Numbered from the stretch's first letter, positions 27,013 through 37,028 are shown. The stretch: DNA of 64,000 bases from an uncultured Bacteroidales bacterium (GCA_902779705.1 CACZCR010000001.1:186001-250000); one strand, 5' to 3'. Numbers and translations: made by a program. The notes: generated by a model not told the origin, from the letters alone.

Positions 27013-27930
27013 TTATTGATAACACATACATCCGTGATGGAAGCCTGCACGTGCAGTTCTGCTACCTCCAATTAGATACGTTAGTTTGAATCCCGCATAG
27101 AACGGCACTGTACGATGTCGTTCTGCGAAGGTGTTCAGATAAGGATATACCGTAGCTTGTGTTGCATTGGAGGATTGGGGTAGAATGTTGGGCTGCGGCG
27201 TGTCGCGTAGAGCGACAAAGTTGTTTAGCCCATACTCTATATAGAATCCTGCTTTGAGTACGTGGCAGATAGTGCTGCGCGTTCCGACTGACGAGAGTAA
27301 GTCATATCCGATCTCTCCGATGACGGATACACCTACATTAAGTCGGTTGTCGGTCTCGGATGAGAAGTCGTAGTCTGTATACCCACGATCGGGCATGTTC
27401 TCAAAGGTGACATTATATTCCTTGTTGGTAGCACTTAAGTTGTAGGTGCCTGTGCTTTGCGTTTTAGGAGCTAAGGCATAACTAAGTTTAGCGCCTCCTC
27501 CTACGTAGAATCCCTGAACGTAGTATCCGACCAAAATGGGCACGTCGATAAAACGCCAGTCCATGTCGTCACGCTGGTTGACACGGTAGTGGAAGATCGC
27601 TTCTTTTCCCTGAGTATCTGCGCCTGTGTAGTCTCGCGTGTATTCATCAACCAATAGCGAAGAGCGATGAAAACTCAGTTGTGCTCCTACGCTAGTCCAG
27701 AGGCCGCTATTACGGAACTCATAGCCTAATCCTATCAATCCGCCACATTGTCCTTTAGAGACAGCGTCCGCGGAACTTAGATGAAGCATAGAGTAGCCGA
27801 CGCTACCGCTGATGTAGCCAAAATGGTAGTTGTCGCCATCTAAGCCGTGACTGGTATGCCGCTGTGCGTGGGCAGGAAGTAAACCCACCCATAACAGCAA
27901 CATTATATATACAACATATTGTTTGCGCAT
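27013..27930 (-). CDS. Outer-membrane beta-barrel protein
   Basis: The 305-residue protein has a signal peptide (about residues 1-22, ending AHAQ). Alternating amphipathic strands with many Gly, Tyr and aromatic residues follow, for example GYISGSVGYSMLHL, GGLIGLGYEF, VGGGAKLSYAL and FYAGFKLTYLIGG, typical of Bacteroidetes porin-like outer-membrane barrels. It ends with an unusual Cys-containing tail (HHGCMCYQ). Specific function is not recognisable; PorP/SprF-type barrels help anchor or export T9SS surface proteins, and the position next to the giant repeat protein fits such a partner role. It is separated by 6 bp from the repeat-protein gene and 2 bp from the protease gene. Confidence 0.72.
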   Translation of the reverse strand: MRKQYVVYIMLLLWVGLLPAHAQRHTSHGLDGDNYHFGYISGSVGYSMLHLSSADAVSKGQCGGLIGLGYEFRNSGLWTSVGAQLSFHRSSLLVDEYTRDYTGADTQGKEAIFHYRVNQRDDMDWRFIDVPILVGYYVQGFYVGGGAKLSYALAPKTQSTGTYNLSATNKEYNVTFENMPDRGYTDYDFSSETDNRLNVGVSVIGEIGYDLLSSVGTRSTICHVLKAGFYIEYGLNNFVALRDTPQPNILPQSSNATQATVYPYLNTFAERHRTVPFYAGFKLTYLIGGSRTARAGFHHGCMCYQ

Positions 27931-27932
27931 TA

Positions 27933-30761
27933 TCAGAAGATAAATTTGACTCGTTTGTTCTTACGTCCCAGCTTGCCGGCTTTGGCATGTTGTACCATAT
28001 ATGTCTCTCCTTCGCGGAAAGCTCTTACCGGTAATGCATAAGAGTAAGCGCCGGTGTATACCGAGGTGGAATAAACCAAGCGTCCTGCGGTGTCATAGAA
28101 GTACAGACGGTCGCCTGTTTTGGGCTCTGTAAGATATACTACATGCGTTGGAGCAGTGTAATAAATGGTGTCATAACCAATAGTCATGATCTTGCTATCT
28201 ACCGGTTCGCCTGCCAAAGTCTTGATCTCAACTGCCGGTGAGAGAGCTGTGATATGCTCTTCACATCCTTTTCCCATGTCGGTGCACTGTACTTGGAAGT
28301 AATAGGTGCTCTCCGGGTTGAGGTCGCTGAATGTATAATGCGGCTCAGAACCATCATATGCAGGTAATACATACAGTTGCGAACCTTTGTAGATGTAGTC
28401 AATTTTCTCTGATGTGATAGCAGTGAAGGCATCGAGAGCCATTCCGGCACCGCCGTTGTCCATCCATGTGAGACGGAAGGTAACGTAGTTGTCATCCTTG
28501 CTGAAATCATATGCTGCCGTCAGTTTCTTAGCTTTGTTGCTGACAACCACTTGGTCGATGAGTACCCATTCTTCTCCATTGAAGGCCTCTACTGCCATCA
28601 CACCAATGGTGTCAATAGAGGAGGTAAAGGCATTGTACCAGAAACTCATGCTGGTGACAGCAGAGGGGTAGGTCTCGGAAGTGACTTGGTCTCCATGCTT
28701 GGTGATAGCCAAGGCTTTGGTGCCGTCTGCTTTAGCATAAGTGGTTGTTTGATAGGTATTGGTTTTCCAACCGGATTGCAGTACTTTTTCGCTATCGTCG
28801 AAGTTCTCAAAACCTTGTACAAACTTCGTTTCTCCTTCGGAGCGCTGGAGCAGTGTGAGGTAATACAATTCAGCATCTTCTATCTCGTTCCAAGTAGCGC
28901 GGAAGGAGTATGGAGTGATATACTCTATGCTTTGAATCTCAGGTGTCTGTACATATGTTGGGCGCGGAGCCGTTCCATATACAGGGATGGTGAGGTTAGC
29001 TGCACTAGAGGAAATACTGATAGTGGAAGAAGTTACCGAGCAATTCTGTTTGGAAGGACGGAAGCTTACCCACACTTGTTGTTGTAAGGTGGAATCTTCG
29101 GCTGCATACAGAGTGGCATTTGTCTTCCATGCGGTGCTTGTGCGCGCAGGAGCAGTCTCTCCTATGTAGAACAAGAAGCTGGTGTTAGCGCTACGCAGGG
29201 TGATCGGGTCATTGGGGTCAAGGCTTGTACCTTGCAACTCAAAAGCTTCAGGCTGCCAGTCTACGGTCTGCTTTTGGTCGTTGATGGTAGTGGTGAAAGT
29301 CATATCTTTCTTATTGGCCTTGAGGGATGACTTGCCGACACTGATGTAGGTGAACGTGATAATGCCGTTGTTCTCCTCAATGTTGAATATCGACTGGTCA
29401 GTCAAAATAGTGCCATTGTGGAGAGTCGGGTTGAAAGTTGTCACGTTCGATGTGCCGGGATAGGTATCGGATGAACGTCCTCTTTCTCCCTCGGAACGTT
29501 TTTTCCAACCTACACCGTTAGCTTCTTCTAAGTGCATTCGGATCAATGTCGGTCCGTTGTTCGGCACGTTTTGTGACCATGCGGATGGTGAGTAATCGAT
29601 GTGCCATACCACCATGCCGTGTCCCGGAAGATATGAATCCCATACATTGTTATCATTACGGTTCTCCAAGAGGAAGAACTCTTCCGGATTAGGATTGATA
29701 CCGTTTAAATTGTGCTCGGTCTCTGCAATCAGATAGGCTTCCGCTTCGAAAGGCGTAGCCGCCAATGCATAATTGCCTGGCAAGGTCAACTGTTTGGGAG
29801 TCAACCAGCCTTCATACATGCGCTCCCATGCTGAGAACAGAGGAGGCGTGTTGCCATTGTTGTTATAACTGCCTTGACACATAATGTCCCAGTTACCAAC
29901 GGTATACAGTTTGTAGTCGGTGTCGTAGAAGTCGGGTTGTCCAATCACGTGTCCGAACTCGTGGCAGAATGTTCCGATACCGCAACGGAGGTCACCGTTA
30001 CGTCCTTTGTATTCGGAAGTACAAGCGTATGATCCAACCGTAACACCATTCAGCTTAATGCCCATGTTAGCGATATTGCTGGCGTGCGGCCAAATAGTGT
30101 TCTCCGAGGCGCCTTCGGCCTCATTATGTCCGGCAAAGAAAACGAATACGTTGTCCAATACGCCATCATTGTTGGTGTCATATAGGCTAAAGTCCACTCC
30201 GTTTTCTGCTGCCAATTGGCAGGCTTCAGCTACCATCTCGTTGGCATGAGCACTATGACTCTTGCCGCTATTGGCGCCATAGTACTCCATTTTTCGAGAC
30301 AGTGTGAATGGACCGAAGCAGTCGAACTGCGGAGCGAAGATACTATCCGAGCTGGCGATATAATAGTCGCGGCAGGAACCGGTGGCTCCATTGTAGTCAT
30401 ATCCTTGCTTAGTAAGCAGGTCTTGGAAAGCCTGTCGTGATTGTGCAAAAGGCAGGTCTTTGAAACTAACCAATAGCACCAGACTGCGTGGTGAACCTAC
30501 TGTGGGGAAGGTGTGACTTCCTGCAGAGCGTGGTGCGCGACGCATTTTGGCTGCTTGTACTTCTAAGTCCGCGTCAAGTGAACCTTCCAGTAACTTGCCG
30601 TCCAAAGTGGTGATATAGGAATGAAACTCATCGCCGTGACGTTGTGCCATGACGATTGTACCATTTGGCAATGTGTACTGAAATGGGGTAGGATCTGCCG
30701 GAACGGCAAACAGCGGAATAGCAACTATGGCTATGAGCGCAGAAAGGATGTATCGTTTCAT
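27933..30761 (-). CDS. M6-family secreted metalloprotease
   Basis: The 942-residue protein starts at ATG 30761 (MKRYILSALIAIVAIPLFA signal peptide); a 6-residue longer in-frame start is less likely. The zinc motif HEFGH (His267, Glu268, His271) sits in GTFCHEFGHVIGQPDFYDT, and NWDIMCQGSYNNNGNTPP follows. Both are typical of M6 (immune inhibitor A-like) peptidases. Beyond about residue 470 come beta-rich accessory domains: an Ig/fibronectin-type segment (ATWNEIEDAELYYLTLL), a jelly-roll-like segment and a second FN3-like unit. The tail DRLYFYDTAGRLVYSTS to KRVKFIF resembles a T9SS sorting domain. It heads the operon with the barrel and repeat proteins and may process or degrade external proteins. 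Confidence 0.88.
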   Translation of the reverse strand: MKRYILSALIAIVAIPLFAVPADPTPFQYTLPNGTIVMAQRHGDEFHSYITTLDGKLLEGSLDADLEVQAAKMRRAPRSAGSHTFPTVGSPRSLVLLVSFKDLPFAQSRQAFQDLLTKQGYDYNGATGSCRDYYIASSDSIFAPQFDCFGPFTLSRKMEYYGANSGKSHSAHANEMVAEACQLAAENGVDFSLYDTNNDGVLDNVFVFFAGHNEAEGASENTIWPHASNIANMGIKLNGVTVGSYACTSEYKGRNGDLRCGIGTFCHEFGHVIGQPDFYDTDYKLYTVGNWDIMCQGSYNNNGNTPPLFSAWERMYEGWLTPKQLTLPGNYALAATPFEAEAYLIAETEHNLNGINPNPEEFFLLENRNDNNVWDSYLPGHGMVVWHIDYSPSAWSQNVPNNGPTLIRMHLEEANGVGWKKRSEGERGRSSDTYPGTSNVTTFNPTLHNGTILTDQSIFNIEENNGIITFTYISVGKSSLKANKKDMTFTTTINDQKQTVDWQPEAFELQGTSLDPNDPITLRSANTSFLFYIGETAPARTSTAWKTNATLYAAEDSTLQQQVWVSFRPSKQNCSVTSSTISISSSAANLTIPVYGTAPRPTYVQTPEIQSIEYITPYSFRATWNEIEDAELYYLTLLQRSEGETKFVQGFENFDDSEKVLQSGWKTNTYQTTTYAKADGTKALAITKHGDQVTSETYPSAVTSMSFWYNAFTSSIDTIGVMAVEAFNGEEWVLIDQVVVSNKAKKLTAAYDFSKDDNYVTFRLTWMDNGGAGMALDAFTAITSEKIDYIYKGSQLYVLPAYDGSEPHYTFSDLNPESTYYFQVQCTDMGKGCEEHITALSPAVEIKTLAGEPVDSKIMTIGYDTIYYTAPTHVVYLTEPKTGDRLYFYDTAGRLVYSTSVYTGAYSYALPVRAFREGETYMVQHAKAGKLGRKNKRVKFIF

Positions 30762-30788
30762 AATTATACAATTTTCCAATTAACGCCG

Positions 30789-30820
30789 CAAAGATACAAA
30801 AAAATATTTATATATACAAA
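30789..30820 (-). promoter_or_regulatory. Promoter of the protease-barrel-repeat protein operon
   Basis: Read on the minus strand, TTTG (30820-30817) lies 20 bp before TATCTTTG (30796-30789), a full match to the Bacteroidetes promoter. The start codon at 30761 is about 28 bp downstream of the -7 element, so the 5' leader is short. No other such pair is apparent between the three genes. Confidence 0.8.
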
Positions 30821-30905
30821 TATTTTCTGTTTTTTGCCACCAAATCGGACTTTTGTCGTACTCTGGTCTCAATTTTGTCGGTATCTGGAGTGGGTGGAAT
30901 AACAA

Positions 30906-30934
30906 AATCAGGCGACTGTTCGAGTCGCCTGATT
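30906..30934 (-). terminator. Rho-independent-type terminator of the SusC/SusD operon
   Basis: A perfect 12-bp stem (30906-30917 with 30923-30934) and 5-base loop lies 28 bp beyond the stop of the lipoprotein gene at 30962. On the minus strand it is followed by TTTTGTTATT. The stem is G/C rich in its centre. It separates the SusC/SusD operon from the protease operon promoter about 85 bp further on. Confidence 0.82.
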
Positions 30935-30961
30935 GATGTGTTTGCACTTTTAGCAAGTGTC

Positions 30962-32050
30962 TTATTTTGCCATGTGGAATTTCTCGGTATTCTTAATGCT
31001 ACGAGGCATTTCTGCTTTGTGCATTTTGAGAATAGCGGGATCAGCAACAGTGTATTTCTTTGCAGTCTCGCTCGGCAGCAACTCGTAGTATTTGTCAGTT
31101 GTGCCACACCATGCAGCGGGCTCTACGAACTCCTTACCAGCCTCGTCAACCATCAAACCACCTGCGTTGTCGAACCAAGAGATATTGCTCTTATAGTAAG
31201 CTTGGTTCTCGTCGCCGACAAAGATGCTATTCTTGATCATACCAACAGTAGGATAGCCCTGATATGTAGCGCAGTCAAGATACCAGATCTCTGCTCCGAT
31301 AATACCACCTGTCTCAGAATCATTATTCATGAATGCAAGTTGAGTAGCAGCGTCACCGGTCTTACCTGCTTTAGCGCAGTAAGCGTAAGCGGTATCGTTA
31401 GGATTGAACTTGTCAGCGTCAACAAACTGCAGCGAGCTGGCAGATAAGTAGTAGTAGTTCGGACCTTTACCAAGATCCTCGGTGATCAGGTAAACAGGAA
31501 CGGTGTCAACGAAACAGATGTAACCTACACCCTCGTTCGCACCAGTAGTCATATTCAGGCTGATGCCTTCGCCCCATACACGTGCGGTAGCAGGAACAAG
31601 AATACAGTGTACTTCTTGACCGCTTGCGAGTGTGACGAGTGCAGTGTCATTGCTGAGGATGGTGTTTTTGTCGAGGTTCCAGATCGTCCAACCTGCCCAT
31701 GCGAACATGTCTTCTGCAGATGAAACGGTTACCACGCAGGTGTCAGATTTTGCACCTTCAGCGCTAACGATAATGTTAGCAGTACCAGCAGCTACACCGG
31801 AAACCAAACCTGCTTGAGATACAGTTGCTACCTCAGGGTTGTCAGAGGTGTAAGTAACAGTAACCTCGGTTCCTGCAGGAGTAACGACGGTACGAATCTT
31901 CTCTTCGTCTCCAACAGCCAACTCGAGAGTCTTGGGAGTAACGTTAAGTACGATACCCTCTTGTGGTGTAGGACCGTCACCTTTCTTCTCACAGCTGCTG
32001 AACGAAAGAGCAGCTACGGCTACGATAGCCAATAACAAATACTTTTTCAT
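30962..32050 (-). CDS. Surface lipoprotein with Big_2/Ig-like domain (third gene of SusCD operon)
   Basis: The 362-residue protein has a lipoprotein signal with lipobox LSFSSC (Cys20), then a Big_2-type Ig-like domain (VTPKTLELAVGDEEKI, SDNPEVATVSQAGLVSGVAAGTANIIVSA; about residues 35-115). A roughly 240-residue C-terminal region follows that I do not recognise. SusE/SusF-like surface lipoproteins occupy this position in many SusC/SusD operons and bind glycan, so a ligand-binding role is plausible. The gene lies 41 bp after susD and is followed by a strong terminator, making it the operon end. Confidence 0.78.
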   Translation of the reverse strand: MKKYLLLAIVAVAALSFSSCEKKGDGPTPQEGIVLNVTPKTLELAVGDEEKIRTVVTPAGTEVTVTYTSDNPEVATVSQAGLVSGVAAGTANIIVSAEGAKSDTCVVTVSSAEDMFAWAGWTIWNLDKNTILSNDTALVTLASGQEVHCILVPATARVWGEGISLNMTTGANEGVGYICFVDTVPVYLITEDLGKGPNYYYLSASSLQFVDADKFNPNDTAYAYCAKAGKTGDAATQLAFMNNDSETGGIIGAEIWYLDCATYQGYPTVGMIKNSIFVGDENQAYYKSNISWFDNAGGLMVDEAGKEFVEPAAWCGTTDKYYELLPSETAKKYTVADPAILKMHKAEMPRSIKNTEKFHMAK

Positions 32051-32091
32051 AATAAATCTTTTTTGTTGTTAATAATGTGAACTAATACATA

Positions 32092-33669
32092 TTATTTTTT
32101 ATGCATATTTTCTGTATCCGTAGTGCGGATATAGGGGTTGTAATACAACTCGGAGTTTGGCAACTCGAAGGTGAACTTACGAGCAGCAGAAGGATCTACC
32201 TCCTTGTTGCTACGCAAGTGGTTGTCGCCCAGGCTGACTTTCTCGCCGTAACGACGGAGTGTCTGCAAGCCGTAACCCTCGCCCCAGAGCTCTACACGCC
32301 AGTTGTATTTGATGGCAGCGAGCAGGTCGTTGTCAACATTGTCCTTCCAAGCCTGGTACTCGGTCTCCATGCCTCCTACTACACGCAGATCGGTGATAGC
32401 GAAGAGGTAGTTCTTGGCGTTGACATAATCGTTGTTGCGGCATGCTGCCTCAGCTGCGATAAGGTAGGCAGCCTCCAGACGCATAAAGACGTCGTCGCTC
32501 AACCAATCCTTGTCGCCTTGAATCTTAGCAGGTAACTTGGCGGAGTAGAACTTGCCGTCCGGTGCATATTGGAACTTATTAGCATTCTTCTGTCCGGAGG
32601 TAGCGTAGTTGTTCCACCAATACTTACGAAGATCCCAAGCAGGAATCGACTCATAGAGCAATTGGTCAATACCTTTCACATCGCCTGCAGAAGCGTAGCT
32701 CCACGAGTAGATGTCGCATTGTCCGAAGAACGATGCCAGCGAAGTGGTGTTCTCTACCGTTACATCTTTACCCCAGATCCAGTTGTTGTTGGAAATGTCG
32801 TTGAAACCGGTAGTCAGCACTTGCTCTGTAGGCAACAAGTTGGCGGTTGTATTTTCGATAGCTTCAACTGCTATTGTGTATGCTTTAGCATAGTCGCCCT
32901 TGTTGAGGTAGGAGTATGCCAAAGTGATACGTGCCATGTCAATATTGGCTTCGATCTTGTTGGTACGCTGGATGCCCACTGCGTCGGTAACCTCAAATAC
33001 CTCAATAGCAGTTGTGAGGTCCTCTTCGATGCGCAGGTATACGTCGGCTACGTTAGCACGTGGTGCACCGAGGATGGTATCACCTTTGGTGTCCTCTTCA
33101 GTGTAGATAGGTACTGCCGGGCTGTTGAGATCCGCATCAGGAGCGATGAAATAGCGAGTCAAGCCTGCATAAGCCCAGCCACGCATGGTGTAGATTTCAG
33201 CAGCATACATCATCATGCGCAACAAGTCGTCCGTTGCATCGTCAGGATGAACAGCTGCCAAGTTGGCAAACTCTTGCGGATACTTGTTCTCAATAGCATT
33301 GAGCGCCTTGTTACAGATACGGATAATGCCGTAATAGTAGTTCCAGAAATAAGCACGACGGGTGTAGGTCTGCTCTTTCTCGTCGGTAGCAAACCATCCG
33401 TAGTTTTGGGTCTTGAGTGCCATATCACCGCACAACAAGTCTCCGTACATATCAATCGAGCGGAGACCGAATACATCGTGATCTCCTCCGTACTCATAGA
33501 GTAGGGTGTACAAACCTTTGACAGTACCTTCGGTAGCATCGTCCATGTTGAGGTACTGCTCTTCGGTAATGCTGCTACCATAAGGATATGAATCTAAGTA
33601 ACTGTCAGCACAACTGCTTACTGCCAATGAAGTGGCAACCAAAGCGAGGATATAATATATCTTTTTCAT
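32092..33669 (-). CDS. SusD/RagB-like nutrient-binding outer-membrane lipoprotein
   Basis: The 525-residue protein has a lipoprotein signal (lipobox LAVSSC) and the SusD N-terminal pattern with DSYLDSYPYGSSITEEQY. The TPR-like helical core with RAYFWNYYYGIIRICNKAL and the late RVELWGEGYGLQTLRRYG block match RagB/SusD. SusD proteins cap the paired SusC channel and capture oligosaccharides or peptides at the cell surface. It lies 32 bp after the SusC-like gene. The ligand cannot be told from sequence; no glycosidase, protease or regulator accompanies the pair. Confidence 0.93.
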   Translation of the reverse strand: MKKIYYILALVATSLAVSSCADSYLDSYPYGSSITEEQYLNMDDATEGTVKGLYTLLYEYGGDHDVFGLRSIDMYGDLLCGDMALKTQNYGWFATDEKEQTYTRRAYFWNYYYGIIRICNKALNAIENKYPQEFANLAAVHPDDATDDLLRMMMYAAEIYTMRGWAYAGLTRYFIAPDADLNSPAVPIYTEEDTKGDTILGAPRANVADVYLRIEEDLTTAIEVFEVTDAVGIQRTNKIEANIDMARITLAYSYLNKGDYAKAYTIAVEAIENTTANLLPTEQVLTTGFNDISNNNWIWGKDVTVENTTSLASFFGQCDIYSWSYASAGDVKGIDQLLYESIPAWDLRKYWWNNYATSGQKNANKFQYAPDGKFYSAKLPAKIQGDKDWLSDDVFMRLEAAYLIAAEAACRNNDYVNAKNYLFAITDLRVVGGMETEYQAWKDNVDNDLLAAIKYNWRVELWGEGYGLQTLRRYGEKVSLGDNHLRSNKEVDPSAARKFTFELPNSELYYNPYIRTTDTENMHKK

Positions 33670-33701
33670 AATCGTTTTCTTTTTAGCGGTTAGTACTTGG
33701 A

Positions 33702-36700
33702 TTAGAAGGTCAGCTTGATACCACCGACGATAGTTGACAGCGGCGAGTAGCCGTGGGTGTCAGAGTTTCCGGTGAAGGAAGTCATCGGGTTGTAACCGCG
33801 GCGTGCGGAAGCTATAGCGAGGTTGGTGGCTGATACATAGAAGTGCAACTTCTGCAGTTTGATCTTCTCAATGAGCTTCTTGGGGAAGTTGTAACCAAGC
33901 TGTACGTTGTTCAAACTGAAGAACGAGTTGCTGGTCAAGAAGCGGGTAGAAGATGTGTTAGCATCACCGTCATAAGTACCTACACCGTTAGACATACGCG
34001 GGATGTCAGTCGGGTCAAGGTTGCTATATGTACCGTCAGCGTTCTTAACACCGTGACCGGGGTTGTTCTCGGTCCAAGCGTTGTGAACATCCATGTGCCA
34101 GTTATGGTTACCCACCTGATTGTTGTCCATCAATGCCATGTAGGTAGCATCGAAGCCATAACCGCCGATTTGATATGAGCAGCTAGCTGACAATGTAACA
34201 CCGTATACCTCGAGGTCGAAGCCTACACCACCGTTCAAGTCAGGCAAGTAGGATTTGCCGATATACTGCGAAGCAGCGGTAGTAACATCGTTGGTAGTCG
34301 TGGTAGCCAAGTATTGCTCAGGGTTCTCTACGCCATCGTTCTTCTGGTCCAGAATCCATTGATGGAGAGAAGAAATGTAGTTGTATGAACCGTCAGCCTT
34401 TGCGTCCATAAATCCGCCGTAACGGGTATCGTAGTATGCCTCGAAGAGCGACTCACCATTGGTAGGATCAACACCCAGATAACGTTTGGTGTAGTGATCA
34501 TACAAGGAGTGACCCTCAGACATAGCGCCGTTCATCGTCATGCGGTGAGGAGTGCCGTCTTCGTCGTAGTAGTCGATAGGCATTTGGGTCATATAGTTCT
34601 TATAGTGTGCACCGTTGAGCTTGAAGTCCAGTTTTACGTTACGCATATCTATAGCGTGGAGGTCGAGTTGGAACTCAAAGCCGGTGTTAACCATCTTAGC
34701 ATCGTTGGTAGGGATAGAGCTGTAACCGAGCGATGGAGCTACCGCGCGAGGCGATACCATGTTATCAGTCAGTTTCCAGAAATAATCAAACTCTGCATCC
34801 AGATATTTGCCGATAGAGAACTCAAGACCGAGGTCTACCGTGTTAGAACGCTCCCATGTGATAGATGGGTTACCTTTGCTTGCCCAGAGGTAAGCGATCT
34901 CATCGTTCAGGTTCTCGATAGTGTACATATCAGTGTAGCTATAGAGGGAGTTAACCTGGTTACCCAGCACACCCCAGCTCAGACGCAACTTACCGTCTTT
35001 GAGCCATTCTTTAGCATCAGAGTTCTCGATAAAGCTCTCGTTGGTGAATGTCCAAGCTGCACCTACGGATCCGAAGTGACCCCAGCGGTGTCCTTTGGCG
35101 TAACGCGAGCTACCGTCAGCACGATAGTTGGCCGAGATAGTATAGCGCTCGTCATAGGTGTAGGAAGCTGAAGCGAGGTAAGCATCCAACGCATAGCGTG
35201 TGGAGTTGCCCTCGATGGCGTTCATCTTGATGGCGTTACCCAACTCAATGCTGCTACCGTCAGCGATATAGGACTTATAACCCAGTGTGTAGTTGGTGTT
35301 GTAGAGATAGTTCTCGTGACCGGCCAATACGTGAATGGTGTGATCACCAAAGGTGTTGTTGTACTCGAGCAACTCTTGAGCAGCTACGGTAAACAGGTTG
35401 TGGCTCTGTTGTTGAATACGACCGATACCTTCTGCATCACCGTAATACTTGTTAGTCAAGTCCGAATAGCGGTTGTTGTAGTAGTGCAAACCGGCATTGA
35501 TAGTAAATTTCAAGCCCTTGTAGAGTTTGAACTCCAAAGAGGTCTTGGCATCTACCTCGTGTTGTACTTGGTTCTCTTTATCCAGACGGAGCGAACCTGC
35601 CGGGTTGATACCCATACCGAACGAACGGTTCAGGTCGTTACCGAAGTCATACATCGGCAGACCGGTACGCGGGTCGATAGGAATGTTTCCGTTCTCGTCG
35701 CGAACATAAACCGGATAGATAGACGGGATGGCATTGACATAGTAGAAACCATTGTTCATTGCACCGTCACCGTTCTGGTCAGGGCTATTCATATTTGAAT
35801 AGGTGTATGCCAAATTGACGTTACCTTTCAACCATTTCTTGGGCTCGTAATCTACGTTCGAACGAACACTGAAACGATTGTAGTCCGAAGACTGGTAGTA
35901 ACCCTCGTCCATAAGGTAACCGAAGGAGGTGAAGTATTTCACTTTCTCGGTACCACCGGAGATCTTCACGTTAGCGTCCACTTTCTGTCCTGTACGGAAG
36001 ATAGCGTCGCGCCATGACTCCAGATTCTCGTATCCGGCTCTACGCGGGATTTGGGTATCGAACGAAGGATTGACATTGCCGTTATCATCATATGGGTTGA
36101 TAAGGTTCTTGCCGGCAGCTTGCCACAGGTTGTATCCTACAGGCAGACCGCTACCGCTATAGAGCAGGTTGTTGGCATTCTTGACAGCGACTGTTTGCGT
36201 AGCACCGCTGGCATAACGCTGGCCGTTGTAGATACTTTGCCAAGCCATAGTAACATAATCCTCAGGGCTGGAGATTACATCGTAGAGCGGCAACAGACGC
36301 ATGTTGGCACCATATTTGACGTCAACTTCAATCTTGCCGGTCTCTCCGGAAGTACCTTTCTTGGTAGTGATGACGATCACACCATTGGCACCACGTGCAC
36401 CATACAAAGAAGTAGCCGTAGCGTCTTTGAGGACGGTGTAGGATGCGATGTCACCCGGATCGATAGAAGAGATGTCACCGTCGTAGGTCACACCGTCTAC
36501 TACGTAGAGAGGAGCCGAGCTACCATTGATAGAACCGATACCACGGATACGGATTGTAGCATTCGTACCCGGCTGGCCGCTACCGTTGATGACTTGTACA
36601 CCGGCGATCTCACCTGCCATAGATTTGGATAACTCACTCGGGTTCTTTTTCTCAATGTCCTCTGCCTTCACGGCTGTAGCTGAACCGGTGTAGGAACCCT

Positions 36701-37028
36701 TGCTCACATTACCGAAACCGGTAACCACCACTTCTTGGAGCAGCTCGGTGTTCTCGGTGAGCACAATTTTCAGATTCTTGCCAGCGGCAACTTCTTTCTT
36801 CTCCATTCCGATGTAGGTGATCACGAGTGTTTTCACTGTGTTCGGAACTTCCATTTTGAACTTACCATCGATATCTGTCGCAGTACCGATAGTGGTGCCT
36901 TTGGCAACGACGCTTGCTTGAATAATAGGCTCGCCTTTCGAGTCTACAACGACTCCGCTTACCTCTTTCTGAGCATACATTGCCAACGTTGCTGTCGTGA
37001 GCAATAAAAGCGTTAAAATTTTCTTCAT
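33702..37028 (-). CDS. SusC/RagA-like TonB-linked outer-membrane transporter
   Basis: The 1108-residue protein starts at ATG 37028 with signal peptide MKKILTLLLLTTATLAMYAQ. A longer in-frame opening up to 37184 runs through the promoter and is not coding. It has an N-terminal carboxypeptidase-regulatory-like domain (VSGVVVDSKGEPIIQASVV). The TonB-box/plug start LQEVVVTGFGNVSKGSYTGS and plug blocks with ASLYGARGANGVIVITTKKG follow. A 22-strand barrel then ends in GGIKLTF. It forms an energy-driven import channel with the SusD-like lipoprotein. Expression is probably driven by the promoter at 37081-37112. Confidence 0.95.
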   Translation of the reverse strand: MKKILTLLLLTTATLAMYAQKEVSGVVVDSKGEPIIQASVVAKGTTIGTATDIDGKFKMEVPNTVKTLVITYIGMEKKEVAAGKNLKIVLTENTELLQEVVVTGFGNVSKGSYTGSATAVKAEDIEKKNPSELSKSMAGEIAGVQVINGSGQPGTNATIRIRGIGSINGSSAPLYVVDGVTYDGDISSIDPGDIASYTVLKDATATSLYGARGANGVIVITTKKGTSGETGKIEVDVKYGANMRLLPLYDVISSPEDYVTMAWQSIYNGQRYASGATQTVAVKNANNLLYSGSGLPVGYNLWQAAGKNLINPYDDNGNVNPSFDTQIPRRAGYENLESWRDAIFRTGQKVDANVKISGGTEKVKYFTSFGYLMDEGYYQSSDYNRFSVRSNVDYEPKKWLKGNVNLAYTYSNMNSPDQNGDGAMNNGFYYVNAIPSIYPVYVRDENGNIPIDPRTGLPMYDFGNDLNRSFGMGINPAGSLRLDKENQVQHEVDAKTSLEFKLYKGLKFTINAGLHYYNNRYSDLTNKYYGDAEGIGRIQQQSHNLFTVAAQELLEYNNTFGDHTIHVLAGHENYLYNTNYTLGYKSYIADGSSIELGNAIKMNAIEGNSTRYALDAYLASASYTYDERYTISANYRADGSSRYAKGHRWGHFGSVGAAWTFTNESFIENSDAKEWLKDGKLRLSWGVLGNQVNSLYSYTDMYTIENLNDEIAYLWASKGNPSITWERSNTVDLGLEFSIGKYLDAEFDYFWKLTDNMVSPRAVAPSLGYSSIPTNDAKMVNTGFEFQLDLHAIDMRNVKLDFKLNGAHYKNYMTQMPIDYYDEDGTPHRMTMNGAMSEGHSLYDHYTKRYLGVDPTNGESLFEAYYDTRYGGFMDAKADGSYNYISSLHQWILDQKNDGVENPEQYLATTTTNDVTTAASQYIGKSYLPDLNGGVGFDLEVYGVTLSASCSYQIGGYGFDATYMALMDNNQVGNHNWHMDVHNAWTENNPGHGVKNADGTYSNLDPTDIPRMSNGVGTYDGDANTSSTRFLTSNSFFSLNNVQLGYNFPKKLIEKIKLQKLHFYVSATNLAIASARRGYNPMTSFTGNSDTHGYSPLSTIVGGIKLTF

